A DNA stretch of 52,300 nt from Erythrobacter sp. (GTDB lineage: Bacteria; Pseudomonadota; Alphaproteobacteria; Sphingomonadales; Sphingomonadaceae), in assembly GCA_002695185.1 (NCBI GenBank), contig NZOF01000041.1, positions 1 to 52,300 on the forward strand, in the 5' to 3' direction. This document shows, piece by piece, positions 9,921-18,840 of the stretch. Positions within the stretch are counted from its first letter, which is position 1. Every line of letters starts with the position of its first letter. A program made the position numbers and the translations under genes. Below the pieces are notes generated by a model. That model was not told where the DNA came from and made no database searches. It saw only the letters and a program-made list of their open reading frames with translations.

Positions 9921-10990
9921 TGCGGCGTGTTGACGGTCAGCTTCGCCGGCCACTCGGCATCCCGGCTGATCCGGACATAGGCCATGCCGGGCAATCCGGT
10001 CTTCACCTGGCGGATATGGCGGTTGAGCAGGGCGGGATCGATGCGTGCCTTGACCCGGAACATCAGTTTCTGCCGCTCGCTCTCTGTCTCGACCGTCTTG
10101 GGCGTGAACTGCGCGACGTCGGCGACGAACGACACCTTGGCGGGGATCACGAAGTCTGGCGCGGCATCGAGCACGATCCGCACGTCGCTTCCCAGCGCCA
10201 CTCGTCCCGCCACCGTCTCGGGCAGGAAGAAGGTCATGTAGACATCGCCGAGGTTGACGACGTTGAGCACCCGTCCGCCGCCGGCGACGACCTCGCCAGG
10301 CTGGGCCACGCGATACTGAACTCTTCCGCCCACCGGCGCCCGCAGATCGCTGTCGCGGATGTCGGCCTCGATCCGCTCGATTGTCGCGCGGGCCGCGTCA
10401 ACGTTCGAGCGCGCGCCGGTCACCTGGCTGCGGGCAGTGCCGATGGCCGCGTCAACGGCGGCCAGCTGCGCGCGCGCCGCCTCGACCGCTGCGGTCGCGC
10501 CTTCGACCTGCGCCTGATCGTCGTCGCGCTCCTGCACGGCGGTCGCACCCTCGCGTGCAAGCGTCTCCGAACGGGCGAGCCTCTTGCGCGCGACGCTCAG
10601 CTCCGCCTCCCGCTGCCGCATCGCAGCGAGTGCGGCGGCGCGCTCGCTCTGGCGCTGCGACACCTGGCTTTGCGCGGTCTGGATCGCGTTGAGCGCCTGG
10701 GCGAGCTGGGCCTGCGCCTCGGAGCGCTGGGCGCTGAGGACATCGGTGTCCATATGCGCGACGACCTGGCCCGCCTTCACGAAATCGCCTTCATCGGCGA
10801 CAATGTCGCGGATCCGCCCTGGGGTCTTGGCGGAGACGTCGATCTCGACTGCCTCGATCCGCCCGTTGCCGCCAATGATGCCGTCCGGAAGGCCGGCAGG
10901 CCTGAGCAGCAGCCACAGGACGAGGGCCACGGCAACAATTGCCATGGCAATGCCGCCCCTGATGAACCACTTCTTTTGGGGCGTCGTCAT
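9917..10990 (-). CDS. HlyD-family periplasmic adaptor (membrane fusion protein)
   Basis: The 357-residue protein has an N-terminal anchor (about 11-30), a lipoyl half-motif ([21 protein letters not shown]), a long alanine- and glutamine-rich coiled coil (about 85-210), the second lipoyl half ([17 protein letters not shown]) and a beta-barrel end. It would join the inner-membrane ABC pump to the outer-membrane channel encoded just upstream. Its start overlaps the stop of the NodT gene and its stop overlaps the start of the ATPase fusion, both as ATGA, so the operon is tightly coupled. Confidence 0.92.
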   Translation of the reverse strand: MTTPQKKWFIRGGIAMAIVAVALVLWLLLRPAGLPDGIIGGNGRIEAVEIDVSAKTPGRIRDIVADEGDFVKAGQVVAHMDTDVLSAQRSEAQAQLAQALNAIQTAQSQVSQRQSERAAALAAMRQREAELSVARKRLARSETLAREGATAVQERDDDQAQVEGATAAVEAARAQLAAVDAAIGTARSQVTGARSNVDAARATIERIEADIRDSDLRAPVGGRVQYRVAQPGEVVAGGGRVLNVVNLGDVYMTFFLPETVAGRVALGSDVRIVLDAAPDFVIPAKVSFVADVAQFTPKTVETESERQKLMFRVKARIDPALLNRHIRQVKTGLPGMAYVRISRDAEWPAKLTVNTPQ

Positions 10991-12468
10991 GGTACTGGGT
11001 TCCCGGGTTCAGCTGCATTGATGTCGAAAGCTGGATTCTGGACGAAACCCCCGCCCAGCGCTGCATAGAGGGCGACGGCGCTCGCCAACTCGGCGCGCCG
11101 GAGCTGGACAAGCGTCTGTTCGGTGTCGAATAGATCGCGCTGCGCGTCGAGCACCTCGAGATAGGCCGAGCGGCCATTGTCGAACCGCAGTTGAGCAAGC
11201 CGCGCGCGTTCCCGGAGCGCGGCGAGCATCGTGCGCGTCGTTTCGATCTGGAGGCCGAGTTGCCGGCGGCGGACCAGCGCGTCCGAGACGTCGCGAAACG
11301 CTGCCTGCACGGTCCTTTCGTAATCCGCGACCGCAATCACCTGACGGGCTTTTGCCAAGTCGAGACTGGCCGCGAGGCGTCCGGCATTGAACAAGGGCAA
11401 GCTGATGGTCGGCGTGAAGTTCCAGGAGAGGCTTCCATCCTTGAACAGACCATCCAGTTCGCTGCTTGCGGTCCCGAAGGCGCCGGTCAGGCTGATAGTG
11501 GGAAAGAAGGCTGCGCGCGCGGCGCCGATATTCGCATAGGCGGCCCGCAGGGAATATTCCGCCGCCACGATATCGGGCCGGTTGGCGAGAAGCTCCGACG
11601 GCAGGCCAGCGGGAAGCGTCACCTCCGCCGCGGCTTCCGCAAGGCCGAGCGGCCCGGGCGAGATGTCGACAGGGCGACCTACCAGCAGCGCCAAGGCGTT
11701 GCGATTAACCTCGCGATCCTGATCGAGCGCCTGCAGCGCCGTCTTCGCCTGCGCCAGCAGAGTCTGCGCCTGCGTCATCTCGAGCTTCGAGCCCGAACCC
11801 ACCTCGTAGCGCCGCCGCAGGATCCGGAGCGACTCCTCGCGAGTCTTGATCGTGCGGACCGCCAACTCTGCGCGCTCCTCATATTCGCGCTCGAGCAGAT
11901 AGCCGTCGGCGACCTGAGCGATAAGGTCGGTCGCGACCGCGCGCCGCGCTTCCTCCGTCGCCAGATATTGCGCCCGCGTCGCCTCGTTGAGATTGCGCAG
12001 TCTTCCCCAGAAGTCGATCTCCCAGCCGGCGCTCAGCTGTGCGTAGATCTGGTTGCCGGTGACGGCTTGACCCGTCACCGACAGATCAGCCGGGGTTCGT
12101 CCTCGCGTTCCGGTCGCCACGGCATCGAGCTGGGGGTAGAGCGCCGATCCCTGGATCCGCCATGCCGCCCGCGCCTCCGCGACGCGCCCGGACGCGATCC
12201 GGATATCGCGGTTGTTCTCCAGCGCCGCAGCGATCAGCGCGCGAAGCTGCGCCTCGCGGAAGAAATCATACCAGCCAACCTTGGCGATCGACGGCGAGCC
12301 CGACGCCGATGCGACATAGATTTGCGGAATGGGCTGCGGCGGGCGGACGTGCGCCGGCGCGAACGAACAGCCGACCAGCAGCATGGACGCGGCGAGGCAG
12401 GCTGCGCTTACCGCTGGGCTTACCGCTGGCCCTCGGTTACTGGCTTCTATGATCTTTGGAACGGCCAT
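10987..12468 (-). CDS. NodT-family outer-membrane efflux lipoprotein
   Basis: The 493-residue protein begins with a signal peptide ending in a lipobox (SMLLVGC) and holds two outer-membrane efflux repeats, each with long helical segments such as ARAAWRIQGSALYPQLDAVA and LRAAYANIGAARAAFFPTIS. This is the TolC-like channel of the tripartite pump. The ATG at 12468 gives a compact lipoprotein leader; an upstream ATG at 12501 would add 11 residues and cannot be excluded. It is the first gene of the efflux operon and reads away from the phasin terminator. Confidence 0.9.
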   Translation of the reverse strand: MAVPKIIEASNRGPAVSPAVSAACLAASMLLVGCSFAPAHVRPPQPIPQIYVASASGSPSIAKVGWYDFFREAQLRALIAAALENNRDIRIASGRVAEARAAWRIQGSALYPQLDAVATGTRGRTPADLSVTGQAVTGNQIYAQLSAGWEIDFWGRLRNLNEATRAQYLATEEARRAVATDLIAQVADGYLLEREYEERAELAVRTIKTREESLRILRRRYEVGSGSKLEMTQAQTLLAQAKTALQALDQDREVNRNALALLVGRPVDISPGPLGLAEAAAEVTLPAGLPSELLANRPDIVAAEYSLRAAYANIGAARAAFFPTISLTGAFGTASSELDGLFKDGSLSWNFTPTISLPLFNAGRLAASLDLAKARQVIAVADYERTVQAAFRDVSDALVRRRQLGLQIETTRTMLAALRERARLAQLRFDNGRSAYLEVLDAQRDLFDTEQTLVQLRRAELASAVALYAALGGGFVQNPAFDINAAEPGNPVP

Positions 12469-12506
12469 GTCGTCGTGCACTGCCCCTTGTTCGGTGTTCA
12501 AATAGG

Positions 12507-12536
12507 CGGCTCCCGCCCGGGGCCGGGCGGGAGCCG
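12507..12536 (-). terminator. GC-rich hairpin after the phasin gene
   Basis: CGGCTCCCGCCCGG (12507-12520) pairs with CCGGGCGGGAGCCG (12523-12536), a near-perfect 14-base stem. It lies 24 bases beyond the phasin stop and just before the efflux operon. There is no clean T run on the minus strand, so it may act as a weak terminator or transcript-stabilising hairpin. Confidence 0.6.
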
Positions 12537-12559
12537 TTGTTCGCGCTGAGCTGCAACCC

Positions 12560-13000
12560 TCAGGCCGTTGCGGAAGCTTTCGCAGGTGCGGGAACCGGTG
12601 CCGCAGGCACCTGCGCCTGCTCGGGCTCGGCCACAGATGCGGGCTTGGTCACAAGCTGGAACCACGCCTGGACGGAATCGGTCAGTTCCTGCTGATCGGT
12701 CGCCTGCGAGAGCAGGTCTTTCCAGCTAACCTGCCATTCGCCGATAGCGGCCTTGAGCTTGCCCACCGACGCCTCGCGGCTCTTTTCCACCTCGTTGAGC
12801 AGGCTCGTGACCGCTTCGCTCCTGAAGGCAGGAACGGTTCCCGGCTTGAACTCCTTCAACTGGTCGACGAAGAGGGTCACCGCCTTGCTGCCGATCTGGG
12901 CGTAGTTCTCGCCGTCGGTCCGGGCGATCTCGGCGAATTTGAGGACAAGATCGCCATTGGCCCTGGCAAGGGCGGTGATCTGATCGAGGGGATAACTCAT
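12560..13000 (-). CDS. Phasin-like granule-associated protein
   Basis: The 146-residue protein has the features of phasins: an all-helical amphipathic body (LDQITALARANGDLVLKFAEI, VTLFVDQLKEFKPG, LLNEVEKSREASVGKLKAAIG) and a low-complexity alanine/proline tail (VPAAPVPAPAKASATA). Phasins coat polyhydroxyalkanoate granules and limit their size. A PHA synthase lies 700 bases away on the other strand, which supports the call. The segment just upstream (13001-13050) should hold its promoter, but I see no clear boxes. Confidence 0.75.
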   Translation of the reverse strand: MSYPLDQITALARANGDLVLKFAEIARTDGENYAQIGSKAVTLFVDQLKEFKPGTVPAFRSEAVTSLLNEVEKSREASVGKLKAAIGEWQVSWKDLLSQATDQQELTDSVQAWFQLVTKPASVAEPEQAQVPAAPVPAPAKASATA

Positions 13001-13699
13001 GGGTCGGGTCCTTCCTGAGATGGTGGTCAGGGAAGAGCAGTTTCCTTTACGATGCTGCGCTGCGATATGAGGAATTGTCCTTACATGCCACGCTATGGCA
13101 TGGAGGCTCAGCCATTGGTGATATATCCCCCCTATTCATTGTGAGCGCCCAGCCCATGCAGAACGCCGGCTTGGGCGAGCGACACAGGAGACGGTATGCG
13201 CGATCTCGTCGGGATCGCCGAGGAAACATGTCCGATGGGAGCTGAACATGGGCATATCCGCCGCCAGACCCGCTGGACGGCGTTACAGAAACATTCGAGT
13301 GCGCCGGGTTCCCGGCCGTCACCCGGTATACCTCGGCTCTTTCACCCGCGACATTCTTCCAGTTCTTCTCCGGCCGGGCACCTTGCATTGCCCTGTTGCG
13401 AGGGAAGCACCCCAGCTCGAAAAGTCGGTATATATACCTATCGGTGTAGACTTCGTGCCGCGATATTGCCGGTGGCGACTCGCCACGTGCGGACGGACGA
13501 GAAAAAATGTGCAGATGCGCCCTCAAGCCGCAAAGTCGTCGGCTTTCAAGCTCGCACCGTGCCAGTTCATCTCGGCCGAAAATAAGTCAAACGGCGTGGG
13601 CGGCCTGATCGCAGGTGGCTGGTGGTCATCCGTTGGCCGGCCGAAGGGAAGGGCCGATCGTCATGCAACTTGCCTATTTCTATCGGAGAAGCGCACATA
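13001..13699. other. Intergenic region between phasin and PHA synthase
   Basis: This 700-base stretch has no convincing gene. A weak plus-strand frame from 13196 has a ribosome-binding-like AGGAG but its translation is low in order and rich in Ser, Pro and Arg. A 12-base palindrome, GGTATATATACC (13427-13438), is the only AT-rich symmetric site and could be an operator or promoter element for the pha genes. It probably carries both divergent promoters. Confidence 0.35.
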
Positions 13700-15454
13700 A
13701 TGAGCGACAGGCAATATAGCGGCATGGATCCGCTGGACGGCATCGTCCAGACGCTCGACCGCGCTGCGGGAGCGACAGTCGCCCAGACGACATTCGGCCT
13801 GTCCCCGGCGACCATGCTGCTGGCGGGAACCGATTGGGCGATTCATCTGGCCCGGTCTCCGGGGAAGCAGGTTCAGCTCGGCGCAAAAATGGCGCGCAAA
13901 TACATGCGCCTTTTTGACTATGCGGGCCGCAGCAGCCGGGATGCCGATGCCGAACCCGCTATCCAGCCCCTGCCCCAGGACCACCGGTTCGACGATCCCG
14001 CCTGGAAGCAGCCCCCGTATAACCTCATCGCCCAGTCTTTCCTTCTCAACCAGCAATGGTGGCATGCCGCAACTACGGGGATCGGGGGCGTCTCCCAGCA
14101 TCATGAAGAGATCATGGCCTTCTCGACGCGGCAAATCCTCGACCTGTTCGCACCCACCAACTGGCTGGTCTCCAATCCGGTGCTACAGCGTCGTATCCTG
14201 GAAACCGGCGGCCAGTGCCTGGTCGACGGTTTCAATCATCTGATCGAGGACATGCAGCGCCAGTTTCGCGGTCAGCCGCCCGTCGGCGCGGAGGCCTTTG
14301 TCGTGGGCAAGACAGTGGCGACCGCGCCCGGGAAGGTGGTCTATCGCAACCGGCTAATCGAGCTCATTCAATATGAGCCGACGACGGAAAAGGTTCGCCC
14401 CGAGCCGCTTCTGATCGTCCCGGCCTGGATCATGAAATATTATATTCTCGACCTGTCTCCTGAAAACTCTCTGGTCCGTTGGCTGACCGGTCAGGGCTAC
14501 ACCGTCTTCATGATCTCCTGGCATAATCCTGTCAGCGAGGATCGCGATCTCAACCTCGACAGCTATCGCCGGTTAGGCCCAATGGCCGCATTCGACGCGA
14601 TATCGGCGATCACCGGCACCTCAAAGGTTCACGCCGCAGGCTATTGTCTGGGCGGAACGCTGCTGTCGATCGCGGCGGCAGCGATGGCTCGAGATGGCGA
14701 CGAGCGCCTGGCCAGCATCACCCTGCTCGCCGCTCAGACCGAATTCAGCGAGCCAGGGGAACTCGGGCTCTTCATCGACGAGGCGCAGCTCGACATCCTT
14801 CAGAGCATGATGTGGAGCAAAGGCTATCTGGACAGCAGCCAGATGGGCGGCGCCTTCCAGATCCTGCGCTCCAACGATTTGGTTTGGTCGCACGTGCTCG
14901 AGACCTATCTCATGGGCACGCGCGAACCGATGATCGACCTTATGGCATGGAACGCCGACGGCACCCGCATGCCTTACGCGATGCACAGCGAGTATCTGAC
15001 CCGTCTCTTTCTCAACGACGAACTCGCTGAGGGCAAGTTCAAGGTCGAAGATCGCACGGTCACTCTGGCAGCGATCCGCTCACCGATGTTTGTGGTCGGA
15101 ACCGAACGGGACCATGTCGCCCCGTGGGAATCGGTGCACAAGATTCACCTGCTGACCGGCGCAGAAATTACCTTCACCCTGACGAGCGGCGGTCACAATG
15201 CGGGCATCGTCTCGGAACCGGGGCGCAGGAACCGCCGCTATCATGTGCTCAAACGTGAGGCGGACGGGCCGTCCTATGATCCGAGCGATTGGCTGGAGCG
15301 GGCGAGTGCCAAGGATGGCTCCTGGTGGCTCGAATGGGGCCGCTGGCTGGATGAGCGTTCCGGCGAGCCGATAGCGCCGCCGCTGATCGGCGCACCAGAA
15401 AAAGGTTTTAACATCATCGGCGACGCGCCCGGCCATTACGTGAAGGAGAAATAG
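13700..15454 (+). CDS. phaC: Poly(3-hydroxyalkanoate) synthase, class I-like
   Basis: The 584-residue protein has the PHA synthase N-terminal domain (about 40-220) and an alpha/beta-hydrolase fold. The nucleophile box is GYCLGGT, with the catalytic Cys replacing Ser; the Asp is in VGTERDHVAPW and the His in TSGGHNAG. It polymerises 3-hydroxyacyl-CoA into storage polymer at the granule surface. The ATG at 13700 follows GGAGAA. The next gene begins three bases after its stop, opening a five-gene unit with the transacetylase fusion, acetate kinase, fabI and pldA. A wrecked copy lies at 3364. Confidence 0.92.
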   Translation: MSDRQYSGMDPLDGIVQTLDRAAGATVAQTTFGLSPATMLLAGTDWAIHLARSPGKQVQLGAKMARKYMRLFDYAGRSSRDADAEPAIQPLPQDHRFDDPAWKQPPYNLIAQSFLLNQQWWHAATTGIGGVSQHHEEIMAFSTRQILDLFAPTNWLVSNPVLQRRILETGGQCLVDGFNHLIEDMQRQFRGQPPVGAEAFVVGKTVATAPGKVVYRNRLIELIQYEPTTEKVRPEPLLIVPAWIMKYYILDLSPENSLVRWLTGQGYTVFMISWHNPVSEDRDLNLDSYRRLGPMAAFDAISAITGTSKVHAAGYCLGGTLLSIAAAAMARDGDERLASITLLAAQTEFSEPGELGLFIDEAQLDILQSMMWSKGYLDSSQMGGAFQILRSNDLVWSHVLETYLMGTREPMIDLMAWNADGTRMPYAMHSEYLTRLFLNDELAEGKFKVEDRTVTLAAIRSPMFVVGTERDHVAPWESVHKIHLLTGAEITFTLTSGGHNAGIVSEPGRRNRRYHVLKREADGPSYDPSDWLERASAKDGSWWLEWGRWLDERSGEPIAPPLIGAPEKGFNIIGDAPGHYVKEK

Positions 15455-15457
15455 GGC

Positions 15458-16879
15458 ATGACTGCCGAGGATATGATCGAGAACCGCACGTTCGACGAAC
15501 TCAACGTCGGCGACACGGCCAGCGTGACCCGGGCCCTGTCCAAGCGGGATATCCAGCTTTTCGCGCTGGTATCCGGAGACGTGAACCCCGCGCATCTCGA
15601 CCCCGAATTTGCCGAGACCGACTCCTTCCGTCGGGTAATTGCCCACGGCATGTGGGGCGGCGGCCTGATCTCGGCGGTATTGGGAACCGAGTTGCCCGGG
15701 CCGGGCACCATCTATCTTGGCCAGTCTCTGCGCTTCCGCCGGCCGGTAGGGATCGGCGATACGATTACGGCCTCGGTGACGGTCAGGGAAAAGCGCGAAG
15801 CCGGTCATGTGCTGGTGCTCGACTGCGCATGCCTGAACCAGCAAGGTGAAACGGTCATCTCCGGCGAAGCCGAGGTCAAGGCGCCGACAGAGAAGATTCG
15901 GCGCGCCCGTATCGCTTTGCCTGACATCCGTCTCTCCGATCATGATGGCTATCGCCGCCTGATCGACGCGGTCGCAGGTATGCCCGCACGGACCGCGATC
16001 GCTCACCCCTGCACGGCCGCGACGCTCGCGGCTGCCGTCGAAGCTGCCGAGGCCGGGCTGATCGAGCCCATTCTCGTGGGCCCCGAAGTGCGGGTCCGTC
16101 AGGCGGCTGAAGCGGCTGGCAAGGACATATCCGCCTTTCGCCTGGTTGGAGCCGCTCACAGCCACGAGTCCGCGGCGAAAGCGGTAGAGCTTGTCCGATC
16201 GGGCGAGGCTGTCCTCCTCATGAAGGGGTCGCTGCATACAGACGAACTGATGGGCGCAGTGGTGTCGCGCGCCAGTGGCCTGAGGACCGAGCGCCGGATC
16301 AGCCATGCCTATATCATGGACGTGCCCGGCCATCCCGGGCCGCTCATCATCACCGATGCAGCCATCAACATCGCACCGACCCTCGAAGAGAAGGCCGACA
16401 TCATTCGCAATGCCGTCGATCTGGCGCATGTGATCGGGATCGCCGAGCCTAAGGTCGCCATTCTGTCAGCGGTGGAAACTGTCAGTCCAGCCATGCCGAC
16501 CACGCTCGATGCAGCGGCGCTTTGCAAGATGGCTGATCGCGGACAGATCAGCGGAGCCCTGCTGGATGGCCCCCTGGCCTTTGACAATGCCATAAGCGAA
16601 GCTGCCGCGCGGGAGAAGGGCATCGTCTCTCCGGTGGCGGGCAAGGCGCAAGTCCTGGTTGTTCCCGATCTTGAGGCAGGCAATATGCTCGCCAAGCAAC
16701 TGACCTTCCTGGGCGGTGCCGACGCGGCTGGCGTGGTCCTGGGCGCCCGTGTGCCGATCATCCTTACCAGCCGGGCGGACAGTCTGCGCACCCGCCTTGC
16801 CTCCTGCGCCGTCGCCGTGCTTCTGTCCCGCGCCGCCACAAAGGCGGCGCCTGGCCTTGCGGAAAAGGCGCCCGGATGA
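15458..16879 (+). CDS. Fusion of MaoC-type enoyl-CoA hydratase and phosphate acetyl/butyryltransferase
   Basis: The 473-residue protein joins a hot-dog MaoC domain (about 5-150; hydratase-2 type VSGDVNPAHLDPEFA with Asp and His) to a phosphotransacetylase/phosphotransbutyrylase domain (about 165-465; LLMKGSLHTDELMGAVV and DGPLAFDNAIS). The first half could supply (R)-3-hydroxyacyl-CoA to the upstream PHA synthase. The second half could make acyl-phosphate for the downstream acetate kinase, giving ATP without respiration. The fused architecture is known as a bifunctional enzyme. It overlaps the kinase start by four bases (ATGA). Confidence 0.9.
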   Translation: MTAEDMIENRTFDELNVGDTASVTRALSKRDIQLFALVSGDVNPAHLDPEFAETDSFRRVIAHGMWGGGLISAVLGTELPGPGTIYLGQSLRFRRPVGIGDTITASVTVREKREAGHVLVLDCACLNQQGETVISGEAEVKAPTEKIRRARIALPDIRLSDHDGYRRLIDAVAGMPARTAIAHPCTAATLAAAVEAAEAGLIEPILVGPEVRVRQAAEAAGKDISAFRLVGAAHSHESAAKAVELVRSGEAVLLMKGSLHTDELMGAVVSRASGLRTERRISHAYIMDVPGHPGPLIITDAAINIAPTLEEKADIIRNAVDLAHVIGIAEPKVAILSAVETVSPAMPTTLDAAALCKMADRGQISGALLDGPLAFDNAISEAAAREKGIVSPVAGKAQVLVVPDLEAGNMLAKQLTFLGGADAAGVVLGARVPIILTSRADSLRTRLASCAVAVLLSRAATKAAPGLAEKAPG

Positions 16880-18069
16880 GAGCCGTCGTCAGCCTCAATT
16901 CCGGATCGTCGAGCATCAAGTTCGGGCTGTTCATGCTTGACGGCGACCGCAATCCGCAGCCTGGCGCCGCGGGCAAAATCGAGCGGATCGGTCTCGATCC
17001 GCGATGCAGCATTCGCGACGCGTCAGGCGTATCGCTTGTCGAGAAAGACTGGTTCCAGGACGGCGCGGCATTGACCCATGCGGACCTGCTCTCCTGGCTG
17101 TTCGAATGGGCGGCCAGCCATCTTGCCGGCCACGAGGTGATCGCGATCGGCCACCGGGTCGTGCATGGCGGCATCGACTTCGCCACCCCCTGCCTCGTCG
17201 ACGACTTTGTCTTGGCCGAACTGGAGGCGCTCTGTCCGCTCGCGCCTTTGCATCAGCCGCACAATCTGGCGGCGATCCGCGCAATCCGGTCGATCGCGCC
17301 CGCCCTTCCCCAGATCGCCTGCTTCGATACCGCCTTCCATCATAGCCGCCCTGCCCTCGCCTCCCGCTTCGCGCTCCCTCGCGCGCTCCATGACGAGGGG
17401 ATCAGGCGCTACGGGTTTCATGGTCTCTCCTATGAATATATCGCCCGGCAACTGGAGCAGGTCGATCCGGATATGGCAAAGGGGCGTATCGTTGCCGCCC
17501 ATCTGGGAAATGGCGCATCGCTCTGCGCGATGGCAGGCGGGAAAAGCGTCGATACGACCATGGGTTTCACCGCGCTCGATGGCCTGATGATGGGCACGCG
17601 TTGCGGTGCGCTCGACCCGGGGGTCGTACTTCATCTGCAACTCCAGATGGGCATGAGCGCCAAGGAAGTCGAGACGCTGCTCTACAACCGATCCGGGTTG
17701 CTGGGCGTGTCCGGAATCTCCAGCGACATGCGTTCGCTGTCGCAAAGCGACCGTCCTGAAGCGCAGGAGGCTATCGATCTGTTCGCCTGGCGCGCAGCGC
17801 GCGAGATTGTCGCCTTGGCCACCTCCCTGGGCGGGCTGGATGGTATCGTCTTCACTGCTGGCATCGGCGAGAATCATGCCGATGTCCGCAGTCGCATCTG
17901 CCGTCGCTTGGAATGGCTCGGCCTCGAAATGGACGAACTGGCCAATGCCGCCAACGCCGCTCTTATCAGCTTTCCCGACAGCCGGCTGAAAGTTCGGATC
18001 ATCCCCACCGATGAGGAACGCATGATCGCCAGTCACACCATCACCACCCTGTTCGGACCCCGCCCATGA
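16876..18069 (+). CDS. ackA: Acetate kinase
   Basis: The 397-residue enzyme is full length for the family, with SLNSGSSSIKF at the start, GFHGLSYEYIA, the phosphate-binding HLGNGAS, TTMGFTALDGLMMGTRCG and the adenosine-site FTAGIGENH. It converts acetyl-phosphate and ADP to acetate and ATP (or the reverse) in the cytoplasm. Being coupled by ATGA overlaps to the transacetylase fusion and to fabI, it should be co-produced with them. A fragment of a second acetate kinase gene survives at 20187-20705. Confidence 0.95.
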   Translation: MRAVVSLNSGSSSIKFGLFMLDGDRNPQPGAAGKIERIGLDPRCSIRDASGVSLVEKDWFQDGAALTHADLLSWLFEWAASHLAGHEVIAIGHRVVHGGIDFATPCLVDDFVLAELEALCPLAPLHQPHNLAAIRAIRSIAPALPQIACFDTAFHHSRPALASRFALPRALHDEGIRRYGFHGLSYEYIARQLEQVDPDMAKGRIVAAHLGNGASLCAMAGGKSVDTTMGFTALDGLMMGTRCGALDPGVVLHLQLQMGMSAKEVETLLYNRSGLLGVSGISSDMRSLSQSDRPEAQEAIDLFAWRAAREIVALATSLGGLDGIVFTAGIGENHADVRSRICRRLEWLGLEMDELANAANAALISFPDSRLKVRIIPTDEERMIASHTITTLFGPRP

Positions 18070-18840
18070 CGCCGCTCGTCGATCTTCGCGGCAAGCTTGG
18101 TCTTGTCATCGGGATCGCCAACGGACACAGCATCGCAGCCGGATGCGCGGAGGCGTTCGCGCAATGTGGGGCGAGACTGGCCGCGACTTATCTCAACGAC
18201 AGGGCGAGGGACTGGGTCACCCCTGTGACCAACCGGCTCGGCGTCGAATGGACCGCGCCGTGCGATGTGCGCGAACCGGGGCAGCTAGAGGCACTGTTTG
18301 GCGAGGTTTCCACACGCTGGGGCGGCCTCGATTTCCTCCTCCATTCCATCGCTTTTGCCCCACGCGAGGATCTACACGGCCGGGTGGTGGACAGTTCGGC
18401 CGAAGGATTTGCGACGGCCATGGACGTTTCCTGCCATAGCTTCCTGCGCATGGCGAAGCTCGCCGAGCCGCTGATGACACAGGGCGGCTGCCTGCTCTGC
18501 GTTACCTTCTACGGCTCGGAACGCGTGGTCGAACATTATAATCTCATGGGACCCGTGAAGGCCGCGCTGGAAAGCGCGACACGCTATGTGGCAGCCGAGC
18601 TCGGCCCCAAGGCCATCCGTGCGCACGCCATCTCGCCGGGGCCGATCGCCACGCGCGCAGCCAGTGGCATCGATCGCTTCGACGAACTGCTTGAACAGGC
18701 GGCGAGCAGCGTACCCCGACGGCAACTGGTCGAGACAAAGGATGTCGGAGCCCTGGCAGCGTTTTTTGGTGAGCGACGCAGCGAAACGGATTACCGGCAC
18801 AGTCATTCCGGTCGACAGCGGCCAGCATCTTCTCGCATGA
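18066..18840 (+). CDS. fabI: Enoyl-ACP reductase (FabI-like), with an apparent +1 T frameshift near the 3' end
   Basis: The translation has the FabI nucleotide loop GIANGHSIAAGCAEAF, a Tyr in VTFYGSERV, and the YNLMGPVK catalytic Y-x6-K. The last about 25 residues are out of frame: the expected end (LVSDAAKRITGTVIPVDSG) is in another frame and stops at 18838-18840. The switch falls on a run of six T at 18762-18767; one T fewer restores FabI and makes its stop overlap the pldA start as ATGA. Either a sequencing slip or a true mutation fits. The role is the last step of the fatty-acid elongation cycle. Confidence 0.85.

Noticed and set aside
13196..13585. Plus-strand frame of 129 codons with an AGGAG site between phasin and phaC
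   Set aside because: Translation is disordered and rich in Ser, Pro and Arg, with no motif; not supported as a gene.
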